This document shows, in pieces, positions 35,038 to 42,850 of a stretch of 64,000 nucleotides of DNA. The stretch covers positions 806,001 through 870,000 of the forward strand of contig CAKVCX010000001.1 of assembly GCA_934725985.1 (NCBI GenBank), in the 5' to 3' direction. How positions within the stretch are numbered: the stretch's first letter is position 1; each line of letters starts with the position of its first letter. The translations under genes were made by a program, and so were the position numbers. The stretch comes from an uncultured Bacilli bacterium. GTDB lineage: Bacteria; Bacillota_I; Bacilli_A; RFN20; CAG-826. A model generated the notes under the pieces. It saw only the letters and a program-made list of their open reading frames with translations. It had not been told where the DNA came from and searched no databases.

Positions 35038-38000
35038 GTTTTTAAAAGCAGCAAAAATTGCTAGTAATATTTTGATTCCTCTTGCCGCCATTATGGTAGT
35101 CGTAAAAGAAATTACTTTCGCTAACGCCTCCGCAATAAATGATTTTCTTCACATTTCGACTCAAAAAATCATTGATGATGGAACTCAAGAAAAGAATATT
35201 TTCTATGATTCTAAATATAAAAATATTGATGATCTTAGAAAGTCTAGTGAACAAACTATAGAAGAAGTAATGGATGAAGGAATTACTTTGCTAAAGAATG
35301 AAAATAATGCCTTGCCATTAAGCAAAGGTAATTTGGTGTCTTTATACGGGGCTTCTAGTGTTGATTTAGTTATCACCGGTGGCGGTTCTTCTGGAAGTAA
35401 TGTAAAAGCAGTAAAAAAAGCCATTAGCCTAAAAGACGGTTTAGCGGAATCTAATTTAAGTATCAATGAAGATTTATGGAATTTTTATAAAGAAAATCCT
35501 AAATATTATCAAAAAGGGAAAATGGGAAACGATGCTTCTGGCAATCAAAACCAAGTGGGTTATTATGAAGGCTATTATACAGTTGACGCCTCATGGGAAG
35601 AAATGCCAGAATCTAAAAACAATCAAGCTGATGCGGCCATTATGGTTTTAGGACGTACGGGTGGAGAAAATATTGATTTATTTAGAAATAAAGAAGAAGT
35701 TCTCACCGGTAATAAAAGCGTGGATGAAGTAAGCAAGACTATGTCTAGCTTTGATTATCTTAGATTATCGGATAATGAAATTAGTATTTTAAAAGGATTA
35801 AAAACCTTAAAGGATAACGGGAAAATTGGAAAAATAATCGTAGTGATGAATTCGGCCAATCAAATTCAATGTGATTTTGCTAATGATCCTTCTTATGGAA
35901 TAGACTCCTTGCTTTGGATAGGCACTGCTAGTTCAGCTGGTACTCGATCCTTAGGGAAAATATTAGTTGGTGACATTAACCCGTCCGGCCACCTTTCCGA
36001 TACTTTTTGGTATGATCATTCTAAGAACCCCGTGTATGCTAATTTTGGTAATATTGTCTACAAGAATTCTAATGAACTGAATAAGTATAGAAATGGTGAA
36101 AATCAACGTTATACCGTTTATCAAGAAGGTATTTATAATGGCTATAGATACGTTGAAACTCGATACGAAGACTCCATTTTAAAAGGCGATACATCTTTTA
36201 AATATGATAGTTGCGTTTCTTATCCTTTTGGGTATGGATTAAGTTATTCGAAATTTTCCTATTCAAATATGAACGTTGATGTCTTAACTGATAATAATGA
36301 AACCATTTATTCAATTAGTGTTGATATTAAAAACGATGGTTTTGTCCCGGGGAAAGGAGTAGCAGAGCTTTATATTCAAAAGCCCTATACTTCCTATGAT
36401 GTCCAATATAAAGTCGAAAAGCCTTCTGTGGAATTATCTGGTTTTGAAAAATCTAAACTATTAGAGCCGGGTGAAAGTCAAACCTTAACTATTAATGTCA
36501 AAGAAAAAGATTTGGCATCCTATGATTCTAATTATGCCCAAACTTATGTGATAGGATCTAATAATCCTTCCGATTTATATCGCTTTACAATAGCTAGTGA
36601 TGCCCATGAAGCAATAAACAATATTCTTTCTTCTAAAGGATATTCTTCTTCTAATGGAATGGATAAGAACGGAAATGTAGATTTGGTCTGGTCGACATAT
36701 ATTGATTTCTCTGATTCTAAATATTATTCGAATTCTTTTATCGATAATGCTTTAGAGAATTCTAAAGAACGTTATGATGGAGATGATATTAATTTTGGAG
36801 TTGCTTTTATAACAAATCAATTTGATAAAGTAGACTTCCAAAAATATAGTGGTTTTGAAGCAGAGGAAAGAAATCAACCTTATATGTCTAGAAATGATTT
36901 TGATTCGACTTCTTTTAAAACGATTTCTTTAACCGCTTCTAGCAAACTAGCCAATGATCAAAAAACATATCAATTAAGCAAAGATACTATTCCTTACCCA
37001 ACCTATGGGGCCTCCAATAACCTAAAACTATTGGATTTAAGGAACGATGAAGAAGGGAATTTAAGATCATATAACGATCCTTTATGGGATAAATTGCTCG
37101 ACCAAATGAGTTTTGAGGAAACCGTTAATTTACTAAAAGATGGGCTAAGGGCTACTCAAACTGTTCCTTCTGCTGTAGCAAGCAAAACATTTCAACAAAA
37201 TGGTGCAGTTGGCCCAGTTCAAGCTTATGGAAGCAATTCTAGTGGTTCTACATTCGAAGGTTGGGCTTCTTACTATCAGTCAGGTATTGGTGAATATCCT
37301 TCTATATTTCCATGTAACGGTATAGTTGCCGCCACTTTTAATAAGTCTTTAATTGAAGCTTTAGGAGAACAGTTAGGAGAAGAATGCTCCTGGGCTGGCT
37401 ATAATGGAATTTACGGTCTAGGAATTAATTTGCATAGAGGCGCATATAACGGACGTGCTTTCGAATATTATTCCGAAGACCCATATTTAACCGGAATTTC
37501 TTCTGGATATGAAAGCAAAGGAATTCAATCCAAAGGTGTTTTTGTTATTTTAAAACATGCCCTTTTAAATGAACAAGAAAGCTATAGATATGGAATTTGC
37601 TCCTGGGCGAATGAACAAACTATCCGGGAATTATATTTAAAGCCGATTCAAATTTGTATTGATACCGGCGATGAAGCCAAGATGCTTGGCATTATGACTG
37701 GATTAAATAGGCTTGGTGCTGTTTGGTCTGGCGCCCAAGGATTTACAAATACTGTTTTACGTGCTGAGTTCGGTATGAATGGATACATCATTTCTGATTT
37801 TTTCCAAAACTATATGTCTCCTGCTAATGGTTTACTATCCGGAAGCGATTTGCCTGATGGAACAACGGGGGCCGGTGCTAATGTTAGCGAGACAAAAGAT
37901 GGCATTTCCACCGATTTGAATCAATATAAAGACGGCTATGGAGAACTAGCGTGGGCTATGAGAGAAAGTGCTCATAGAGTTCTATATACAATATCTAGAA

Positions 38001-38188
38001 GCAACGTTTTAAACTTTACCTCTAGTGGAATGAAAATCGAAATAATTACTCCATCTTGGCAAAAAGCAGTCAAGGCCGGAGAGATAACTTTGATTGTTTT
38101 AGTTTCAATTTCTGTTACATCGCTTATTATTTTAGTGGTTCTAGATAAAACCAATCTCTTAAAGAAAAGAAGTAATGAACAATTATGA
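35024..38188 (+). CDS. membrane-anchored GH3 glycosidase with reversed domain order
   Basis: 1054-residue enzyme. N-terminal membrane helix (ASNILIPLAAIMVVV). Domain order is swapped relative to the usual GH3: alpha/beta sandwich first (EEVMDEGITLLKNENNALPL), fibronectin III-like next (SYPFGYGLSYSKFSY), TIM barrel last, with LHRGAYNGRAFEYYSEDPY and nucleophile Asp925 in GYIISDFF. A C-terminal helix (ITLIVLVSISVTSLIILVVL) with a KKRS tail ends it. Reversed order is known from some rumen and gut Firmicute GH3 enzymes. Between two helices the catalytic part must face outside. Start at 35024 behind GAGG; the stop overlaps the glycosyltransferase start by ATGA. Confidence 0.9.
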   Translation: MKINKFLKAAKIASNILIPLAAIMVVVKEITFANASAINDFLHISTQKIIDDGTQEKNIFYDSKYKNIDDLRKSSEQTIEEVMDEGITLLKNENNALPLSKGNLVSLYGASSVDLVITGGGSSGSNVKAVKKAISLKDGLAESNLSINEDLWNFYKENPKYYQKGKMGNDASGNQNQVGYYEGYYTVDASWEEMPESKNNQADAAIMVLGRTGGENIDLFRNKEEVLTGNKSVDEVSKTMSSFDYLRLSDNEISILKGLKTLKDNGKIGKIIVVMNSANQIQCDFANDPSYGIDSLLWIGTASSAGTRSLGKILVGDINPSGHLSDTFWYDHSKNPVYANFGNIVYKNSNELNKYRNGENQRYTVYQEGIYNGYRYVETRYEDSILKGDTSFKYDSCVSYPFGYGLSYSKFSYSNMNVDVLTDNNETIYSISVDIKNDGFVPGKGVAELYIQKPYTSYDVQYKVEKPSVELSGFEKSKLLEPGESQTLTINVKEKDLASYDSNYAQTYVIGSNNPSDLYRFTIASDAHEAINNILSSKGYSSSNGMDKNGNVDLVWSTYIDFSDSKYYSNSFIDNALENSKERYDGDDINFGVAFITNQFDKVDFQKYSGFEAEERNQPYMSRNDFDSTSFKTISLTASSKLANDQKTYQLSKDTIPYPTYGASNNLKLLDLRNDEEGNLRSYNDPLWDKLLDQMSFEETVNLLKDGLRATQTVPSAVASKTFQQNGAVGPVQAYGSNSSGSTFEGWASYYQSGIGEYPSIFPCNGIVAATFNKSLIEALGEQLGEECSWAGYNGIYGLGINLHRGAYNGRAFEYYSEDPYLTGISSGYESKGIQSKGVFVILKHALLNEQESYRYGICSWANEQTIRELYLKPIQICIDTGDEAKMLGIMTGLNRLGAVWSGAQGFTNTVLRAEFGMNGYIISDFFQNYMSPANGLLSGSDLPDGTTGAGANVSETKDGISTDLNQYKDGYGELAWAMRESAHRVLYTISRSNVLNFTSSGMKIEIITPSWQKAVKAGEITLIVLVSISVTSLIILVVLDKTNLLKKRSNEQL

Positions 38189-39207
38189 AACTAATATCGT
38201 TTGTTGTGCCTTCCTATAACGCTAGCAAATACCTGGATAAAGTAATCCCTTCTTTATTAGTGGGTGGAGATGAGGTTGAAATCATTATCGTTAACGATGG
38301 TTCTAAGGATAATACTTTAGAAATAGCTAAGAATTATGAAAAGGCAAATAGCAACGTTATTGTTATAGATAAAGAAAATGGCGGGCACGGTTCAACGATT
38401 AATGAGGCAGTTAAAATTGCTACAGGCCTATATTTTAAATGCGTGGATGCCGATGATTGGCTAGATAAAGATGCATTATTATCTTTATTAGAAAGAATTA
38501 AAATTGATATAGAGAATAAGAAATCACCGGATTTATATTTGACTAATTTTGTTTATGAAAATATTTCTAAAAAAAGGCAAGACGTGTGGTCGTTAAAAAA
38601 ATATTTTAATGTAGGTAAAATTCTTTCTTGGAAAGACATTAAGCCATTTAATGTCAAAGATTTTTTAATGATGCATATGTTTGTTTATAAACTAGACATT
38701 TTAAAACAATCTAAATTATCTTTGCCCTTACATACTTTTTATGTTGATAATCTTTACGTTTATAAACCGCTTTATTATGTAAATACCATTTGCTATCTAG
38801 ATTTGGATTTATATAGATATTATGTAGGCAGGAACGATCAATCGGTTTCTTTCGAACAGGTCGATTTAAAATATGACCATCAATTAAGGGTCTTTAAAGA
38901 AGCTAGTTTATACTATACAAAAGAAGATTTATTAAAGCTTAATAAGCCTCATTATAAAGAAATGATTAAGGCTTATTTTACTATATTATGGCTAACTCAA
39001 TATTATTGTTTGCTTGGAAAAAGAAAAGGAAAATATAAAGAATATAAAGCCGTTTTGCGTGATTTTAAAAAAGAAAACCCTTCTTTTTATTCTTTAATTC
39101 ATAGAGATTTCCCTTATTTTATGTATTCGCTTCTTTTGCCTTGCTTAAAAAAATTATTGGTTAATATAGGCTATCGTTTTGTTATTAAGAAAACTTCCTG
39201 GAATTAA
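38185..39207 (+). CDS. family 2 glycosyltransferase
   Basis: 340-residue GT-A enzyme. SFVVPSYNASKYLDKVIPSL and VEIIIVNDGSKDNT form the nucleotide-sugar site, and FKCVDADDWLDKDAL carries the DxD-type metal motif. No membrane helices except a weakly hydrophobic patch near the C-terminus. The acceptor is unknown; it may decorate a surface glycan or glycoprotein. Translation is coupled to the GH3 gene by a 4-base overlap, an unusual pairing of a degrading and a building enzyme. Confidence 0.88.
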   Translation: MKLISFVVPSYNASKYLDKVIPSLLVGGDEVEIIIVNDGSKDNTLEIAKNYEKANSNVIVIDKENGGHGSTINEAVKIATGLYFKCVDADDWLDKDALLSLLERIKIDIENKKSPDLYLTNFVYENISKKRQDVWSLKKYFNVGKILSWKDIKPFNVKDFLMMHMFVYKLDILKQSKLSLPLHTFYVDNLYVYKPLYYVNTICYLDLDLYRYYVGRNDQSVSFEQVDLKYDHQLRVFKEASLYYTKEDLLKLNKPHYKEMIKAYFTILWLTQYYCLLGKRKGKYKEYKAVLRDFKKENPSFYSLIHRDFPYFMYSLLLPCLKKLLVNIGYRFVIKKTSWN

Positions 39208-39208
39208 C

Positions 39209-41653
39209 ATGCAAAGAAAGTTGTTTTTAAAAACATTGTTCTTCTTGTCTCTAGGCTGTTTTTTTCTTTCTAGTTGTCAGCAAGAAGGCACTTCCTCTTT
39301 AGACTCTTCTTTCGATTCATCTTTAGATTCCTCTAATAACGATGACATCATTATTGATGAAGGACCCCTTATTACTTCTAGAGTTATCAAATGCTATTCA
39401 TCCAATTCAACTTATGTTAGTTCTTATTTCCCATCTCAATGTTTTAATTCAGAAAATTTTAATATTTATGGAGATAAAAATAATTACAGGTCCTTAATAA
39501 AATTTAATTTAAGTTCTTATTCCCTAAATAGAATTAACGATATTTCTTTAGTCCTTAGTTTCGAGAAAGATTCTATTTCTTTTTCTTCCTTTTCTCCCAC
39601 GATTAGATATGGCTATGCTAACTGGGACATAGAAGATGATATCAATTGGAATGATAAGTCTTCTTATTTCCAGTGGAACAAAGACAATGAAATTTTTCAT
39701 TCTCTTTCTGGTGTTGAAATAATTAAAAATGAAGTGGACTTGGTTCATTTTAACTCGTTGCTTTTTTCTAATTTAATGTCGCAAAACGGCAATATAAATT
39801 TAGAAATTGCCGATTCAAATAATGTTAAGGCAAATTTTTATTCATCTAATTATGGCGATAAAAAATTTAGGCCATATTTAAATATAAATTATTCTTTTTC
39901 TATTAAGGCTATTGAACTAGCGTCGAGATGGAAATCTTTTAGAAAGGAAGATCCTACTTTTTCTATTTTTTTAAACGGGGAAAGAAAAAACGATTTAGAA
40001 GAATTTTTTATTGATTACAATGCTTTGAATGAAGATGATTTAGATATTTTTAATCTAAATATTGATTATAAAAAGGGCAATAAAAATTATTCTATTGCCG
40101 ATTCTATTTCTTTTTTCAAAGATTATTTAAATATTTCAATAAATGGGATTTTCTTTTCCTCTAAAGGGAAAGAAGAAGGAGACGGAACTAGGTCTAATCC
40201 TTATAATGATTTAAACTTAATTGATGATAAATTAATAAAGGAAAAAGGAAATACTATTTATATAGAATCTGGAAGCGAGTTTGTTTTTACAAACGGACTT
40301 ACTTTAAAAAACATTAACCAAAATGAGTTAGTTCGCATTACTTCTTTCGGTGAAGGCGATAAGCCAAAGTTAATAGGAGAAAGCTCCGCTTCTAATGTTT
40401 TGAGTTTAGAAAATTGCTCGAATATAAAAATCTCAAATTTAGAAATTTATAATAAAGAAAATAAGAATGAAAATGATAGGCGTGGCATTTATATCCATGC
40501 TCTAAAAGATAGTAAAGTAAGCAATGTTACCATCTCTAATTGTTATATTCATGATATTTTAGGGTATTCAAATACTTCTACTTCAATTTCTGATTCTAAA
40601 ATGAAAAGGACTGGGGGGATTTTTGTTGAAGGAGAAGCCGGTTCTTCTCTAGATGGTTTAAATATTATCGATAATGAAATATTTAATGTTGGGAATGTCG
40701 GTATTGCTTCTAGAACGAACCAAAAATATGATGGGGCAGAATCTAATCCATACCATTCTACCTTTGAACAAACCTCTTTTAAAAATGTAGTTGTAGCTTC
40801 TAATTTGATACATGGGGTCGCTAAAAATGCAATTTTCTTAAGAAATCTTTTTGGCGGGGTTATTGAAAGAAACGTGGTCTATGATACTTCTACTAAATGC
40901 GTTGATGGTGGGAATTCCATTGTTACGGCTAGGGTTAAAAACACCATTGTTCAATATAATGAAGGCTATAAAAATGGGAATTCTTCATCAACAAAAGATG
41001 GGGCAATGTTAGATGCGGATTTATATTCGGTCGATACCTTTTGGCAATATAACTATAGTCATGATAATGCGTTTGGCTTATTTATAAATTGCACGAATAA
41101 AAACGACAATGTAACCGTTAGATTTAATTTGTCTATAAATGATATGGGCAATAGGGGAATTATTTGCCTAAATTATGCTTTCAATAAAATAGATATTTAT
41201 AACAACACCATCATAAGCGGAGTCGGATCAGGCTTAGGTCTGGAAAAAGGGCTGATTTTATTCGAAGCTAGTGAGAACGCCGATGGGCAATCAAATATTT
41301 TTAATAATATCTTTTATTGTAGGAGTAAGAATGCAAAAACCAACATTGATTCTTCTTTAAAAGAACTTACCTTTTATTGCAATGCAGTTTTTGATTCAAA
41401 CGGAGAAAATAAAGACTCTTCTTTAAATAAACTTATTCCTGACATTGATTCTCACCCCTTGATAAAAGAATCGGATCCGAATTTTGTAAATAGCGATTAT
41501 TCAGATTTAAATGGATATGAACAGGCAGTAAAAAAATTCGCCCCAATCCAAAATAAAAATTACAAAGCCTATGCTTATCCCATTAGCAATAAATTTGTTG
41601 ATATTTTAGGCAATTCCTATTCAAAAACAATTGGTTGCTATTTTTTACATTAG
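39209..41653 (+). CDS. beta-helix lipoprotein with N-terminal DNRLRE/CBM-like module
   Basis: 814-residue lipoprotein: signal peptide and lipobox LSSC near residue 22, then a Ser-Asp-rich linker. A ~170-residue beta domain follows with YRSLIKFNLSSYSLNRI, which fits the DNRLRE (CBM96-like) pattern. From about residue 320 there is a right-handed beta-helix: GTRSNPYNDLNLID opens it as in many polysaccharide lyases and PL/GH beta-helix enzymes, and repeats such as NVTISNCYIHDIL and VVVASNLIHGVAKNAIFLR continue. No catalytic residues can be assigned safely. It starts 1 base after the glycosyltransferase stop and closes the operon-like row. Likely surface polysaccharide binding or cleavage. Confidence 0.78.
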   Translation: MQRKLFLKTLFFLSLGCFFLSSCQQEGTSSLDSSFDSSLDSSNNDDIIIDEGPLITSRVIKCYSSNSTYVSSYFPSQCFNSENFNIYGDKNNYRSLIKFNLSSYSLNRINDISLVLSFEKDSISFSSFSPTIRYGYANWDIEDDINWNDKSSYFQWNKDNEIFHSLSGVEIIKNEVDLVHFNSLLFSNLMSQNGNINLEIADSNNVKANFYSSNYGDKKFRPYLNINYSFSIKAIELASRWKSFRKEDPTFSIFLNGERKNDLEEFFIDYNALNEDDLDIFNLNIDYKKGNKNYSIADSISFFKDYLNISINGIFFSSKGKEEGDGTRSNPYNDLNLIDDKLIKEKGNTIYIESGSEFVFTNGLTLKNINQNELVRITSFGEGDKPKLIGESSASNVLSLENCSNIKISNLEIYNKENKNENDRRGIYIHALKDSKVSNVTISNCYIHDILGYSNTSTSISDSKMKRTGGIFVEGEAGSSLDGLNIIDNEIFNVGNVGIASRTNQKYDGAESNPYHSTFEQTSFKNVVVASNLIHGVAKNAIFLRNLFGGVIERNVVYDTSTKCVDGGNSIVTARVKNTIVQYNEGYKNGNSSSTKDGAMLDADLYSVDTFWQYNYSHDNAFGLFINCTNKNDNVTVRFNLSINDMGNRGIICLNYAFNKIDIYNNTIISGVGSGLGLEKGLILFEASENADGQSNIFNNIFYCRSKNAKTNIDSSLKELTFYCNAVFDSNGENKDSSLNKLIPDIDSHPLIKESDPNFVNSDYSDLNGYEQAVKKFAPIQNKNYKAYAYPISNKFVDILGNSYSKTIGCYFLH

Positions 41654-41746
41654 TTTGCAATATTTGTTACAAAATATTTACTATTTTTTATCTTCTTCTA
41701 ATTAACTAAATTTATTTTGGATTTCTAATTAGGAAGGATATTCAAA

Positions 41747-42739
41747 ATGAAAATTTTTAACAAATTGTCTTTATTTGCCTTGCCTTTGATAGTTTTGGCA
41801 GGCACAACTGTTGCTAGTTTCTCCAAAACTGCAAATAAGGTTAGTGCAGAAGGTGAAACTTCTAGCGCGACTAAGTATGTAAAGGTTGAATATGTCCCTT
41901 CTACCTTTAGTGGCGAATATGCGCTTGGATTATTTGAAGCTGATGGAAATGCAAAAATATGGAATGGAAATTCCGACGTTTCTAATTTTGTGAGTTCAAC
42001 CTTTTCAAATAAGGTTCTTGAAACTGATTCTTCGATTGTAACTTTATCTTTTAATTCTATGGATAATGAAACCTATAGCATTAAAGTGAATGGAGGTGAT
42101 AACGATGGCAAATATTTAACGGTTTCAAGTGCCAAAAATACAGAAATTGGTTTTTCTGATACTGAAGTTGCATTCACTTTGACTGCCAAATACGAAAATA
42201 TAGGTATTAAATATTCCGCCACCACGACCAACCCTTATTTAAGATTTTATGCGGATGGCAATTCTTCTTCAAAATATAGGTTTAGATTTTTCTCTGCAAG
42301 CAACAAGGGAAAAGCTATTCATTTGATAAAGAAAATTACTGCTATAACCGCCGAAGAATGGAAGACCGAATTCTTAGACGCAACAACTGGGACCTGTAAT
42401 CCAGATAGCCCAAAGCCAAATCAACTTGCTTCCATTTGGGCTGTCTCTAAAGCCTCTTTTGATAATTTGCCAGTAGAAGAACAAGAAAAACTTTCTACTG
42501 TAAACATTGATGCCGACTTCCAAGCCGCTATCGAAAGATATGAATATATAGTTAGAACCTATAACGATAGCAGAATCTCCGACTTTATTGGTCGTGGTAT
42601 TGTTACTAACGCAAACATAAATTTGTTTAGACAAAATGGTTCCAATAATAACATCTTAATTTTATCTTTTGCTACATTAGGAGTTGTTTCGATTTCCTTA
42701 GTTAGCTTTTTCTTGGTTAGAAGAAAAAGAAGCAAATAA
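41747..42739 (+). CDS. exported membrane-anchored protein, unknown
   Basis: 330 residues. Signal peptide FNKLSLFALPLIVLAGT, then a beta-rich domain (residues about 45-200) of the type STFSGEYALGLFEADG, and a helical domain with EEWKTEFLDATTGTC. It ends in a membrane helix (ILILSFATLGVVSISLV) and a RRKRSK tail. There is no LPXTG. The C-terminal anchor and helical Cys-containing domain resemble the end of the neighbouring subtilase, so both may be presented at the surface in the same way. Ribosome binding site AGGAAGGA. Followed by a clear terminator. Confidence 0.75.
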   Translation: MKIFNKLSLFALPLIVLAGTTVASFSKTANKVSAEGETSSATKYVKVEYVPSTFSGEYALGLFEADGNAKIWNGNSDVSNFVSSTFSNKVLETDSSIVTLSFNSMDNETYSIKVNGGDNDGKYLTVSSAKNTEIGFSDTEVAFTLTAKYENIGIKYSATTTNPYLRFYADGNSSSKYRFRFFSASNKGKAIHLIKKITAITAEEWKTEFLDATTGTCNPDSPKPNQLASIWAVSKASFDNLPVEEQEKLSTVNIDADFQAAIERYEYIVRTYNDSRISDFIGRGIVTNANINLFRQNGSNNNILILSFATLGVVSISLVSFFLVRRKRSK

Positions 42740-42761
42740 AAATCAATCCTTTTTCTAATAG

Positions 42762-42793
42762 ACCGTAATTATCCTCGTTACGGTCTTTTTTCT
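42762..42793 (+). terminator. terminator behind the anchored protein gene
   Basis: AGACCGTAA (42762-42770) pairs with TTACGGTCT (42780-42788) around a 9-base loop and is followed by TTTTT. It separates this gene from the subtilase gene. Confidence 0.9.
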
Positions 42794-42850
42794 TTTAAAA
42801 ATCATCATTAATAAATTAAAATAATTACAAGGGGCCTTGGGACTCTAGAT

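Noticed and set aside
39300..39360. Ser-Asp-rich repeated codons after the lipobox as a possible phase-variable tract
   Set aside because: Such linkers occur in nearly all lipoproteins here and show no perfect short tandem repeats long enough for slippage.
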